Assembly (NCBI GenBank): GCA_009782215.1
Contig: WRKO01000003.1
Span: 1 to 64,000, forward strand
From: Oscillospiraceae bacterium
Lineage (GTDB): Bacteria > Bacillota > Clostridia > Oscillospirales > UBA929
Length of the DNA stretch: 64,000 bases
Reading direction: 5' to 3'
Positions within the stretch are counted from its first letter, which is position 1; the number at the start of each line of letters is the position of its first letter. Made by a program: the position numbers and the translations under genes. Below the pieces are notes generated by a model, which was not told the origin of the DNA, did not search any database, and saw nothing but the letters and a program-made list of their open reading frames with translations. Below, piece by piece: positions 22,920-31,525 of the stretch.

Positions 22920-24116
22920 TTAAGCATACAACAGCCACGCGAACAAATATGGCTGCCCGGTGTACAAAACGGCATAGGAAACGCCGCTTAACAGCTCAAT
23001 CGCCGTACGGAACAGCCAAAGCGCGGCCGCCGCCGCATGGGCTAAGAACGGCAGCATGAGCGACAGCGCCCCCACGATGAAGATGACGTTTACCAGCCAG
23101 AGCAGCAGCAGATTTGACAGCGGAGCCAGCAGCGACGCCCCGCCGAACCAATACGCCGCGAATGGCATGGAAAAAACCAGCGCGGCAAGCGAGGCCGCCA
23201 AGGACGAGCAGAGATACCGCGCCGCCCACTTGGGAATCTGGAGTTTTTCCGCCCGCGCAAGCAGCGCCTTTTGCCACTTGAACGCAAACAGCAGCAGTCC
23301 CAGCGTCGCCGAAAACGAAAGCTGCATGGACGGCTCGAAAACGGCGTATGGATTGATGACGCACAAAATCAAGAACGCCGAGGCCAGCGCGCGCAGGGAA
23401 TTGTATTCCCGCCCGAGCAGCGGCGCGATGGTGAACGCCGCAATCATAATGCCCGCGCGGGTCGCCGACGGTGTAAACCCGGTGATGGCTGCGTAGAGGA
23501 AAATCATTGGCAGGGAGATGAAAAACGACCGTCTGCGGCTGCGCGTAACCAGCGTGATGAACCCGACCAGCATGGAGATATGCAGCCCCGACACCGCCGC
23601 CACATGGGTCATCCCGGCGGTAAATAGTCCCTCGGTCAGACTGTCGGACAGGCCGCTCCTGTCTCCGGTCAGAATCCCAATCAGCATCGCCGCGTCGTCG
23701 CCGGCATAGAGCGACGCGATTCGGTTTTTGATGCCCTGCGCCCAGACGGCCGGTCTGTCGCGCAAGCGCGGAGGCGCGGAGAGGACGCCGATTTCTTCAT
23801 ACGACGACGCCTTGAAATGGCTCACCGCCAGACTCGTGAGCGTGATGCGGAAGGGCGCGTTCAGCAGGTCGCCCGGCCGGTACTCGCTCTCCCCTGTGTA
23901 GTACAGCGTGCCCTTGACGCCGTTCAGCCTCACCGCGACCTGCTTGCCGTACGGCGTGTCGCGGGAAAACCCGGCGGTCTCCAGCGTCAGATGGTGCGTC
24001 CCCCCGTCATATGGGCGGACAGGCGCGGGAATGGCGATATACCGCCAGACCGCCGCGCCCAGCATGACGCAGACCAGAAGGATCATCCATTGTCGCTGTA
24101 AAGCTATATTATTCAC
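22920..24116 (-). CDS. comEC: ComEC/Rec2 competence channel, permease part ending at an in-frame TAA
   Basis: 398 residues from GTG at 24116, which overlaps the tgt stop by 4 bases and has GAGGA upstream. About ten membrane segments are visible, with the competence domain containing VAAVSGLHISMLVGFITL and TGFTPSATRAGIMI. ComEC carries single-stranded DNA across the membrane during transformation. The frame ends at TAA 22922-22920 (...WLLYA, stop) but continues in the same frame into membrane and beta-lactamase parts, so I read the TAA as a nonsense change in one long gene. A natural split or sequencing error are alternatives. Confidence 0.82.
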   Translation of the reverse strand: MNNIALQRQWMILLVCVMLGAAVWRYIAIPAPVRPYDGGTHHLTLETAGFSRDTPYGKQVAVRLNGVKGTLYYTGESEYRPGDLLNAPFRITLTSLAVSHFKASSYEEIGVLSAPPRLRDRPAVWAQGIKNRIASLYAGDDAAMLIGILTGDRSGLSDSLTEGLFTAGMTHVAAVSGLHISMLVGFITLVTRSRRRSFFISLPMIFLYAAITGFTPSATRAGIMIAAFTIAPLLGREYNSLRALASAFLILCVINPYAVFEPSMQLSFSATLGLLLFAFKWQKALLARAEKLQIPKWAARYLCSSLAASLAALVFSMPFAAYWFGGASLLAPLSNLLLLWLVNVIFIVGALSLMLPFLAHAAAAALWLFRTAIELLSGVSYAVLYTGQPYLFAWLLYA

Positions 24117-25273
24117 ATTGAAGTCCTCGAGTCCAGCAGGCCCGCGCACTGTGCGCGAAACCCTTGGAATGTCCCGCTTTCAATCTCCGCGCGTATCCGC
24201 GCCAGCAGGCTGTTATAGAAATACAGGTTGTGCAGCACGGCCAAGCGGAGAGCCAAAATCTCCCCCGCCTTGAACAGATGCCGCAGATACGCGCGGGAAT
24301 GGTTTTGGCAGAGCGGGCAGCCGCAGCCGTCGTCAACCGGCCCGCCATCGTCTTTATGGCGCTCGTTGAGCAGGTTGAGCCGTCCCCGCCATGTATACAG
24401 GTGCCCGTGCCGCGCGTTTCGGGCGGGAAGGACGCAGTCGAAAAAGTCTATCCCGCGCGCGACGGCCTCGATGATGTTCTCCGGCGTCCCCACACCCATC
24501 AGATAGCGCGGCTTTTCACGGGGCATATGCTCTTCCAAGATATCCAGCACATGATACATCACGCCCGTCTCCTCGCCGACCGCCAGACCTCCGACGGCGT
24601 AGCCCGGCAGGTCAAGCCCGGCAATGCGCTTCATATGTTCTATCCGCAAATCCTCGTAGGTTCCGCCCTGATTGATTCCCCAGCAGGCACGGCCTGCAAC
24701 GAATGTCCGTGTCAAATCACCGCAATCGCCGGGCTGCCCGCCCGCTCTCTCAGTCCAGCGCGCTTTCGTCCGCTCCAGCCAGCGGGTCGTGCGTTCCGAA
24801 GACGCTTTGACATACGCATACGACGCGGGGTTTTCCACACATTCGTCCAGCGCCATGATGATATCCGCGCCCAGCTTTAGCTGGATGTCAACCGCGCCCT
24901 CCGGGCTTAAAAAAACGCGTTTCCCGTCGATGTGCGACGCGAACGAGACGCCTTCCTCGGTAATCTTGCGTAATTTCGCCAGCGAAAAGACCTGAAAGCC
25001 GCCGCTGTCGGTCAGCATCGGCCCGTCCCAATTCATAAAGCGGTGCAGACCGCCCAGCTTTTGCACCATCTCCTCGCCGGGGCGCAGATGGAGGTGATAG
25101 GTATTGCACAGCGCGACCTGACAGCCGATATCGGCGAGGTCGGACGAGGACAGGCCGCCCTTGATGGCCGCCTGCGTGGCGACATTCATAAACACCGGCG
25201 TTTCAACCGTCCCATGCAGGGTTTGGCAGCGCCCGCGTCTGGCTTTGCCGTCTGTTGAACTCAAAGAAAACAT
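24113..25273 (-). CDS. tgt: tRNA-guanine transglycosylase (queuosine)
   Basis: 386 residues from the ATG at 25273; the longer upstream frame runs through the end of the phosphoesterase gene and is not part of it. The TIM-barrel catalytic signature is intact: LTDSGGFQVFSL (about 90-101, with the catalytic Asp), the nucleophile region MALDECVEN, GGLAVGEE and YLMGVGTPENI. The zinc site is CGCPLCQNHSRAYLRHLF. Tgt exchanges guanine for preQ1 at the wobble position of tRNAs. It is followed directly by comEC (4-base overlap). Confidence 0.95.
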   Translation of the reverse strand: MFSLSSTDGKARRGRCQTLHGTVETPVFMNVATQAAIKGGLSSSDLADIGCQVALCNTYHLHLRPGEEMVQKLGGLHRFMNWDGPMLTDSGGFQVFSLAKLRKITEEGVSFASHIDGKRVFLSPEGAVDIQLKLGADIIMALDECVENPASYAYVKASSERTTRWLERTKARWTERAGGQPGDCGDLTRTFVAGRACWGINQGGTYEDLRIEHMKRIAGLDLPGYAVGGLAVGEETGVMYHVLDILEEHMPREKPRYLMGVGTPENIIEAVARGIDFFDCVLPARNARHGHLYTWRGRLNLLNERHKDDGGPVDDGCGCPLCQNHSRAYLRHLFKAGEILALRLAVLHNLYFYNSLLARIRAEIESGTFQGFRAQCAGLLDSRTSM

Positions 25274-25277
25274 CACT

Positions 25278-26207
25278 CTATTTCCCTCTTTGCGCCGTTT
25301 CAAACGCCAGATTCCACACCTCGTTGCTGTAGGGGATGCCTGATTGGCCGCGTTCGTTGGCAAGCCGTTCGCACAGCTCGAAAAAGGAGCCGAAGGTATC
25401 CAGCCCGCTCCGCAAAGCCGCAAGCACCAGCTCGATCCACGCCCTGCCCTGCCGGTAGATTTCCGACCGCTCCGTCTCGGCGATGACGGCCTCCACATCG
25501 TAGCAAACGCGCCGCTCCTCAGCCGTTATCCCGTCCGGCGCGTCGGTCAGCAGCGTATAGGCGGCGCGGTTGTCGCCGTCCAACGGCTGTCCGCAGGAGC
25601 CGGGGTTGAGTACCAGCCTGCCGCCGCAAGCGCCGTGCCATTGCAAATGCGTATGCCCGAAGACGATTACCTCCGCATCAACGCCGCTCAATGCGTTTAC
25701 AACATAGTCCCGCCGCAGAAACTCATGGACGTGGCGCAGAAACGCTTCGCGGTCATATGAAGGGTTTTGCGACGCTTCGCGGTACAACTGGGCGCTTTGC
25801 GCCGCCAGCTTGCCGCCGTCCCGAAAGCCGGGGAACCAATGGGTGACGTACACCGTCCCGCCGGACGGCAGGATCACCGCCGCCGATTCGGGCAGGGACA
25901 GCAGATATTCCGCGTTGTCCGGCTTCAGCTCCCGTATGGTTTGATACATTGCGCCGAATTGGTCGAACGTCCAGCCCGAACGGTCGCCGGAGAGGAATTT
26001 CGGCAGATAGCCCTCTTTGTTGCCCCTGACCGCCGTCGCCCCTTCAAGGGAGCGGACGGTTTCGGTCACCTCGTTTGACCACGGCAGGTCAAAGATATAA
26101 TCCCCCGCCAGTATGTACCGTTCGACGCCGCAACCCCGCGCGTCGGCCAGCACGGCGTTCAGCGCGGGGAGGTTTCCGTGGATATCGGCAATGACGGCGG
26201 TTTTCAC
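25278..26207 (-). CDS. Metallophosphoesterase
   Basis: 309 residues from GTG at 26207. The calcineurin-like metal site is complete: D8-x-H10 in AVIADIHGN, GDY at about 36-38, GNKEG, TYVTHW and the closing GHTHLQWHG. The long C-terminal helical part (about 215-309) is unusual for a simple YfcE-like enzyme and contains RRVCYDVEAVIAETERS. The substrate is not predictable. It is transcribed with the CD1247-type gene before it and tgt after it. Confidence 0.85.
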   Translation of the reverse strand: MKTAVIADIHGNLPALNAVLADARGCGVERYILAGDYIFDLPWSNEVTETVRSLEGATAVRGNKEGYLPKFLSGDRSGWTFDQFGAMYQTIRELKPDNAEYLLSLPESAAVILPSGGTVYVTHWFPGFRDGGKLAAQSAQLYREASQNPSYDREAFLRHVHEFLRRDYVVNALSGVDAEVIVFGHTHLQWHGACGGRLVLNPGSCGQPLDGDNRAAYTLLTDAPDGITAEERRVCYDVEAVIAETERSEIYRQGRAWIELVLAALRSGLDTFGSFFELCERLANERGQSGIPYSNEVWNLAFETAQRGK

Positions 26208-26210
26208 GGG

Positions 26211-26696
26211 TTACTCGCCGCCGCAGCCGTCCGGTTCGCCGTGGCATCCGCCGCAGCCGCCGCCACAGCCGCCGCTGACGTCAAACGCCAGCTTTTCTTT
26301 GCAGGAGGGGCAGACCACCTTGCCCTTGAAGATGGTTTCCTCGTCTACGATAAAGACATGGGCGCAGCCGGGGCAGGTGACTTCGTATTCACTCTCGTCG
26401 TCATCGTCGTCGTCTTCCTCGTCCGAGACGGGGAACGGGCGGATGTTGTCGTCCTCGTCGTCGTCGCCGAACGGGATGAGCGCTTCCATCAGGTCGCTGA
26501 CGGAATCCAGCTCGTCGCCGATGTCGTCCAACGTGTCCTCAAGGTCGGCGATATCATCTTCTATGTCGCCCACCGCGCCGGCAAAAGCGTCCAGCGCTTC
26601 GATGACCGCCGAAAAGAGCTTATACTCCTCTGTATTGGTATCCAGAGACAGTCCGGCCATCAAGCCTTTAAGATATTCCACTTTTTTAGCGTACAT
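26211..26696 (-). CDS. CD1247-type protein with acidic linker and zinc ribbon
   Basis: 161 residues from ATG at 26696 with AAAGGAA upstream. The N-terminal domain (KVEYLKGLMAGLSLD, about 4-18, then an acidic coiled coil to about 70) matches the clostridial CD1247 N-terminal family as I recall it. An Asp/Glu-rich linker follows, then a zinc ribbon with CPGC (about 110) and CPSC (about 130). The tail is very Gly/Cys-rich (GGCGGGCGGCHG). The role is not established. It heads a leftward run of genes after EF-P. Confidence 0.8.
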   Translation of the reverse strand: MYAKKVEYLKGLMAGLSLDTNTEEYKLFSAVIEALDAFAGAVGDIEDDIADLEDTLDDIGDELDSVSDLMEALIPFGDDDEDDNIRPFPVSDEEDDDDDDESEYEVTCPGCAHVFIVDEETIFKGKVVCPSCKEKLAFDVSGGCGGGCGGCHGEPDGCGGE

Positions 26697-26738
26697 AATA
26701 ATTCCTTTCTCTTCTCCCCGCCTTAGGTGAGGAAAACG

Positions 26739-27305
26739 TCAGTTTTTCGCCCTTTCAAGGTATTCGCCCGTCCGCGTGTCAATCCGCAGCCTGTCGCCCG
26801 TGTCGATGAACAGCGGCACCTTCACCACCGCGCCCGTTTCCAGCGTGGCGGGCTTGGTGACATTGGTGGCGGTGTCGCCTCGGACGCCCGGCTCGGTTTC
26901 GGTCACCAGCAAATCGACAAAGGTCGGCAGCTCGATGCCGAACACGCTGCCCTTGTAGGAGAGGATTTTGCAGGAGGTGTTTTCCTTAATCAGCTCGAAC
27001 CGGCAGGTTGAAATCACGTCCTTGCCGACGGGAATCTGCTCGTAGGATTCGTTGTCCATGAAGTAGTATAGCTCTTCATCGTTATAAAGATACTCCATGT
27101 CGCGCCGCTCCACAAAAGCGTTTTCAAATTTGTCGCTCGGGTTGAACGTGCGCTCAATCACGCCGCCGGAAATGACGTTGCGGATTTTGGCGCGCACAAA
27201 CGCCGCGCCCTTGCCCGGCTTGACGTGCTGGAACTCCACCACCTGCATGACCTGCCCGTCCATTTCAAATGTAACGCCGTTGCGGAAATCCCCCGCCATA
27301 ATCAT
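26739..27305 (-). CDS. efp: Translation elongation factor P
   Basis: 188 residues from ATG at 27305 (GGGGAG is well placed). The three OB-like domains are complete. The tip of the first domain carries VKPGKGAAF, with Lys32 at the position that is modified in EF-P of other bacteria. EF-P helps ribosomes through polyproline stretches, for example the Pro-rich linkers seen in this window's surface proteins. Upstream, the usual partner M24 peptidase gene is present but separated by a dead flavoprotein gene. Confidence 0.95.
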   Translation of the reverse strand: MIMAGDFRNGVTFEMDGQVMQVVEFQHVKPGKGAAFVRAKIRNVISGGVIERTFNPSDKFENAFVERRDMEYLYNDEELYYFMDNESYEQIPVGKDVISTCRFELIKENTSCKILSYKGSVFGIELPTFVDLLVTETEPGVRGDTATNVTKPATLETGAVVKVPLFIDTGDRLRIDTRTGEYLERAKN

Positions 27306-27409
27306 GTTTGACTCCCCCTGTTTTCAGCTTTCCTAAGTATTGTATAATAATTCCCCGGATTTTGCAAGGTGAATTTGCCGCCGTTTCGGAGCCGGTTCTT
27401 GAGAAGCGC

Positions 27410-27749
27410 TTATGCCCTGCTGTAGCTGATGATGTTCCGCCCCAATATCCGCGCCTGTTCCAATCTGTACGGTTGATTCAAGACGTCGCCGGGTTTATCG
27501 GCGGAAACGGTTACGCCGTTTAATTCGCCGGGAACGCACAGCATACCGCTTGAAAGGTAGAAGTTATTGATTGCGCCCAGCACATTTGTCTGACCGCCGC
27601 CGCTTGTGCTTCGTCCCGGCGCTCTTTTCGGAAAGCAAAATTTTTCTGATTTCCCATCCGGCTTCCGCGAACGGCTCCAACGCGGCGTTAAGCAAACATT
27701 CTGAATTGCCGTTTTTTCTGGGTGTTCCAGAGATTCCAAGGATCCTCAA
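27410..27749 (-). pseudogene. Remnant of an NADPH-dependent FMN reductase / iron-sulfur flavoprotein
   Basis: The start from 27749 (ILGISGTPRKNGNSECLLNA) is the flavin-binding phosphate loop of the flavodoxin-like reductase family. The frame then ends at 27564, while the family's C-terminus is read in a different frame down to 27410 (GGGQTNVLGAINNFYLSSGM). The middle of the protein is missing, so about 60-90 residues appear deleted with a frame change. It sits between the M24 peptidase and EF-P genes, which are often neighbours, so it looks like an inserted and decayed gene. Confidence 0.75.
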
Positions 27750-27796
27750 TCTTTCCCCTCCGTTCGTTTTTATACACTGCGCCCCGCGCCAAACCC

Positions 27797-28882
27797 CTAC
27801 ACCACCACCAGCTCCTTCGGCGCCGTCATCAGGTTTTCGCAGCCTGTTTCGGTCAGCACCAGCACGTCTTCGATGCGTACGCCGAATTTGCCCGGCAGAT
27901 AGACGCCCGGTTCGGCGGAGATGACGGCTCCGGCGGGGAGGGCTTTTTCCTCCGCCGGGTTGGCATTGGGCGATTCGTGGACTTCCAGCCCCAGACCGTG
28001 GCCGAAGCCGTGGCCGAAGTTATCGCCGTATCCGGCGGCGGTGATGATGTTCCGGGCGGCGGCGTCGATGTCTTTCCCGACGGCGCCCGCCCGCGCCGCC
28101 GCGATGCCGGCCACCTGCGCCGCCAGCACAAGGCTGTAGACTTCCCGCATCTTCCCGTCCGCGCCCCCCACGGCGACCGTGCGCGTCATGTCGGAGCAGT
28201 AGCCGTTGTAAACACAGCCGAAGTCCATCGTCACAAAGTCGCCCTTTTGAATGGCGCGGCCGGACGGCACGGCGTGGGGCATACTGCCGTTGGGGCCGGA
28301 CGCGACGATGGGGTCGAAGCTCGGCTTTTCCGCGCCGTTTTGAATCAGGCGGTACACAATCTCGGCGCAGACGGCGCGCTCGGTCGTCCCGGGGCGCAGG
28401 AGCGGCAATATCTCGTCCAGCGTCCGTTCCGCGATGCGCTGAGCCTGCCGCATGGCGTCAATCTCGGAGCTGTCTTTCACCGCCCTCAGCGCGTGGATTC
28501 CGTCCTCGGCGGGAATCAGCTTGACCGCCTTGCAGCCAAGGTCGGCAAAGCTCTTTTTCCAGCCCTCCGCGCCCTTGAGCGTCAGCACATCGGCCTCGAC
28601 GCCCAGCCTTCGGACGCGCGGCAAAAACTCAAGGATGATTTTCGCCGTCTTGCGCTCAACCGTGTTCTGCTCCACCCTGAACAGCCCGCCCAGCTTGGCC
28701 CGCGCCGCCTCAGCATAGCGGAAATCGGTGATGAAAACGCCGTCAAGCGGCGTGATGAGAACCACGCCCGCCGACGTACGCATCCCGGAAGCGTAGAATC
28801 GGGATACATCCCCCGTCAGCATCAGCCCGTCGAGATCCTTTTCCGCGAGCATACTCCTTATTTTTTGTAAACGCTCCGTCAT
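27797..28882 (-). CDS. M24 family aminopeptidase (Xaa-Pro type)
   Basis: 361 residues from ATG at 28882, where GGAGGG precedes and the previous stop overlaps by 4 bases; the longer frame upstream is not used. An N-terminal creatinase-like domain covers about 1-125. The metal ligands of the pita-bread fold are visible: Asp in VTMDFGCVYNG, Asp in YCSDMTRTV, His in FGHGFGHGLGLEVHE, Glu in SAEPGVYLP and Glu in VRIEDVLV. It removes N-terminal residues before proline. Pairing with efp (about 500 bases downstream) is the known YqhT-EF-P arrangement of Firmicutes. Confidence 0.9.
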   Translation of the reverse strand: MTERLQKIRSMLAEKDLDGLMLTGDVSRFYASGMRTSAGVVLITPLDGVFITDFRYAEAARAKLGGLFRVEQNTVERKTAKIILEFLPRVRRLGVEADVLTLKGAEGWKKSFADLGCKAVKLIPAEDGIHALRAVKDSSEIDAMRQAQRIAERTLDEILPLLRPGTTERAVCAEIVYRLIQNGAEKPSFDPIVASGPNGSMPHAVPSGRAIQKGDFVTMDFGCVYNGYCSDMTRTVAVGGADGKMREVYSLVLAAQVAGIAAARAGAVGKDIDAAARNIITAAGYGDNFGHGFGHGLGLEVHESPNANPAEEKALPAGAVISAEPGVYLPGKFGVRIEDVLVLTETGCENLMTAPKELVVV

Positions 28883-29700
28883 GTCTTTCCCTCCATATAG
28901 ATTTTTTTCATGGCCGCCGCGTCCCGCGTTTGCGTACCGCGGCTTTCGCAGACGACGGTGGATTGGTAGCCGCGCTCCGCCAGCAGCCGCGCCAGCGGCG
29001 CCCATTCGGGGCCGCCCTCGTCGTCAAAGGTCAGATGCTTGCTCTCCCCGCTCTTGGTGTAGGCGATTTTGGAGAAATGGATGTGGCACCCGCGCGCCCG
29101 CTCAACGCCCAAAGCCTCCTCCGCCGCGTCGAGAACGGACGCGAAGTCGTCAAACGTCCCCGCAGACCGGGCGTACAAATGCCCGAAGTCGATACAGGGC
29201 AGCAAGCGCCCGTCTGTCCCGCACAGCTCCAGCACTTCCTCCACCGTTCCCAGTTGGTTGACCTTGCCCATTGTTTCCAAGCAGAAAACCGCATCCGGCC
29301 AGCCCTCCGCCCGCGCCGCTTCCAAAACGGCCTCCACCGTTTTCGCGGCCCGCGACTGCGCTTCCCGCCGAGGCAAGCCCATCACCGCGCCCGTATGGAC
29401 GACCACCCGCTCCGCGCCCAGCCACCCCGCCAGCGCCGCCGTCTGACGCAGATACTGAAGGTTGCCGTCAAGACGTTCCGGGTTTGTCAGGCTGATGAAA
29501 TACGGCGCGTGAACGCTGAGGGTGATGCCGTGCCGCTCCGCGTTCGCCCGAAGCGTCCGCGCCGCGCTCTCCCCCATCCGCACGCCGTGCCCGCATTGCA
29601 CCTCAAACGCGTCAAGCCCGTTCTCAGCCAGATACGCCGGGATGTCAACAACCTTGCCGGCATACCCCTCGTCACACCCCGCCGGCCCAAATTTCAGCAT
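28879..29700 (-). CDS. TIM-barrel endonuclease IV-like / sugar-isomerase-like protein
   Basis: 273 residues from ATG at 29700 with GGGGGAG upstream. The AP endonuclease 2 / xylose-isomerase-like barrel is supported by LKFGPAGCDEGY at the start, LSVHAPYFISL, VVHTGAVMG, FCLETMGKVNQLGT, IDFGHLYARS and HIHFSKIAY. The order of His, Glu and Asp positions matches Nfo-type endonuclease IV, a DNA repair enzyme, better than a sugar isomerase, but the length and the loops allow either. It overlaps the M24 gene by 4 bases. Confidence 0.78.
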   Translation of the reverse strand: MLKFGPAGCDEGYAGKVVDIPAYLAENGLDAFEVQCGHGVRMGESAARTLRANAERHGITLSVHAPYFISLTNPERLDGNLQYLRQTAALAGWLGAERVVVHTGAVMGLPRREAQSRAAKTVEAVLEAARAEGWPDAVFCLETMGKVNQLGTVEEVLELCGTDGRLLPCIDFGHLYARSAGTFDDFASVLDAAEEALGVERARGCHIHFSKIAYTKSGESKHLTFDDEGGPEWAPLARLLAERGYQSTVVCESRGTQTRDAAAMKKIYMEGKT

Positions 29701-29717
29701 ATGATTCTCCCCCAAAT

Positions 29718-30206
29718 TCACGATTTCTTGTCACGGCTTGCCGCTTGGATGAAGGGTTTTTCAAGCCATCTTCTGAGTGTAAAGAGAAAACCTTTCACCC
29801 GTGGCGGGACTAGGATTGCCTGTGTGCCCGCGCGCCGGGCCGCCAGTACGTCGGTGAAAAACTGGTCGCCTGCCAGCGCCGTTTGTCCGGCGCCTACGTT
29901 CAGCCGGTTCAACGCCTCAAGCAGTTTCCGCGCGCCCGGTTTTCCGGCGGACGCGACATAGGGCAGCCCGAGCGGGCGGCAAAAGGCGTCCACCCTCGCC
30001 GTCCCCGCGTTGGAGACAATCAGAATCGGGATGCCGGCGTTTTTAAGGCTTTCAAGCCATTGCCGGATTGATTCGTCCGGGGTCATCTGGCCGTAGCCCG
30101 CCAGCGTGTTGTCTAAATCGCACAAAACAGCGCTGATTCCCCGCCCATGAAGCCAAGCGGGGGTCAATTCGGAGATATCGCCGGCGATGATTAAGGGTTT
30201 TCTCAT
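29718..30206 (-). CDS. yqeG: YqeG-family HAD phosphatase
   Basis: 162 residues. The HAD motifs are LCDLDNTLAGYG (catalytic Asp pair), LIVSNAGTA, GKPG and GDQFFTDVLAA. The match to the YqeG subgroup (HAD IIIA type) is good in size and motif spacing. Substrate unknown. Its stop lies 17 bases before the endonuclease-like gene, and its start faces the divergent 30238 gene, so the two probably share a promoter region of about 30 bases. Confidence 0.9.
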   Translation of the reverse strand: MRKPLIIAGDISELTPAWLHGRGISAVLCDLDNTLAGYGQMTPDESIRQWLESLKNAGIPILIVSNAGTARVDAFCRPLGLPYVASAGKPGARKLLEALNRLNVGAGQTALAGDQFFTDVLAARRAGTQAILVPPRVKGFLFTLRRWLEKPFIQAASRDKKS

Positions 30207-30237
30207 AAGTGCGTCATTCCTGTCGTATAGTAATACT

Positions 30238-31002
30238 ATGGAACTGCCGTTTACAACCTACTGCTGCGCGGTGCCGCCGGAGCCGGGCGCCTCGGGGCGT
30301 GTCCCGGTGGCGCATATGGCTTGGTCGGCGGGGCCGGGGCTGGCGTTGTGGGCGCCGCATCCGGGCGTTTTTCCCGGCGGCGGGCTGATGGTTCTGGACG
30401 ACCGGCCTTATGACCGTTCCGAGGGCGACCCGAGGCGGCTTGTCCGGGAATGCCTGACCGTCTGCCGTTCCCTTGGCTTTGCCGGGCTGGTCTGCGACTT
30501 TGAGCAGCCGGTGCGCCCCTTGCTGGAATCGTTCATCCGCGAATGCGCCGAAGCGTTTGAGGAGCGCGGCTTTGCCCTGTACGCGCCTGAGCGCTACGCG
30601 CATTGCCATGTGAAAACCCGCGTCATCATCCCCACGGCGCTGACAAGCGGCTCGCTTCCAGCCCGTCTGCGTCAAGCCGCCGCCCTTTACGGGCCGGGAC
30701 GCGTCGCGCTGGAAATGGAGCGGGCGGCGCGCGATTTGCTCCTGCCCAGCTCAAGCGGCGCGGGGACGCCCCTCTCGGGCGAAGCCGTTTCGATGATGCT
30801 TGCCTCACGGGGCGGCGCGTCTTTCTTCTCCGGCGAGCTGGGCGCGCGCTATTTCACCTATAAAGACGAAGCCGGGCGCACGCACTTTGTCGTCTACGAC
30901 GACCCCGGCACCGTCCGCTATAAAATTGAGCTTGCCCTGCAAATGGGCATCCGCGAGGGGTTTATGCTCTACCCCGACATGGTGGGGCTGGGGCTGCTAT
31001 AG
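30238..31002 (+). CDS. Hypothetical TIM-barrel-like protein (GH18-like pattern)
   Basis: 254 residues from ATG 30238 (MELPFTTYCC). There is no ribosome site before it; the upstream GTATAGTAATACTATG is promoter-like, so the message may be nearly leaderless. A stretch FAGLVCDFEQPV resembles the DxxDxE-like strand of GH18 chitinase folds, and SFFSGELGARYFTYKDE and IREGFMLYPDMVGLG look like later barrel strands. No signal peptide. I would not assign an enzyme. Its stop overlaps the convergent exonuclease gene by 6 bases. Confidence 0.5.
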   Translation: MELPFTTYCCAVPPEPGASGRVPVAHMAWSAGPGLALWAPHPGVFPGGGLMVLDDRPYDRSEGDPRRLVRECLTVCRSLGFAGLVCDFEQPVRPLLESFIRECAEAFEERGFALYAPERYAHCHVKTRVIIPTALTSGSLPARLRQAAALYGPGRVALEMERAARDLLLPSSSGAGTPLSGEAVSMMLASRGGASFFSGELGARYFTYKDEAGRTHFVVYDDPGTVRYKIELALQMGIREGFMLYPDMVGLGLL

Positions 31003-31506
31003 CATTTCCAAAAGCGCCATCAGCACCCGCGCCGTGGTATACGCGTCCGCCAAAGCCCGGTGGTATCCCCCGTCGTCCACGCCCAGCGCCCTCGCCACGT
31101 CCTCCAGCCTGTGCGAACGCAGACGGCAGTAACGCCGCGACAGTTGAAGGGTGCAGCTTGTCTTGGGCGGCACGGGCAGGCCCGCGTCCCGGCAGTAACG
31201 GGTCAGAAACCCCATGTCAAACGGGATATTGTGCGCCACGACGGTATCCGTGCCGATAAAGTCAAGCAGCCGGCGCAAATGCTCCTCAAAGGGCGGCTTT
31301 CCTTTCACCATATCGGGTGTGATGCCGGTAATCTGCGTGATTTTCGGCGAGATGTACGAGCGGCGCGGCGCGCACAAATCGGTTAGAACCTCCCCGACGG
31401 TCAGTCCGTCGCCGCCGTTATTTTCGACCCGCACCGCCGCGTATTCGATGATATCGCTGCCGTGCGGCGACAGGCCGGTCGTCTCAAAGTCAATAACGCA
31501 ATACAT
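30997..31506 (-). CDS. DEDDh 3'-5' exonuclease, PolC/DnaQ-like
   Basis: 169 residues from ATG at 31506 with AAAGGTGAGG upstream. The exonuclease motifs are VIDFETTGL (Asp6-x-Glu8), the mid-protein HNIPFDMGFLTRYC (Asp), and the closing HRALADAYTTARVL with His and Asp. Compact and single-domain, so it is a free-standing epsilon-like exonuclease rather than a polymerase. It probably proofreads or processes DNA. Follows the DUF6062 gene in the same direction with a 19-base gap. Confidence 0.88.
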   Translation of the reverse strand: MYCVIDFETTGLSPHGSDIIEYAAVRVENNGGDGLTVGEVLTDLCAPRRSYISPKITQITGITPDMVKGKPPFEEHLRRLLDFIGTDTVVAHNIPFDMGFLTRYCRDAGLPVPPKTSCTLQLSRRYCRLRSHRLEDVARALGVDDGGYHRALADAYTTARVLMALLEML

Positions 31507-31525
31507 CAAACCTCACCTTTCGAGC

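Noticed and set aside
24117-24149. Longer start for comEC
   Set aside because: GTG at 24116 overlaps the tgt stop and has a GAGGA site; the extension lies inside tgt.
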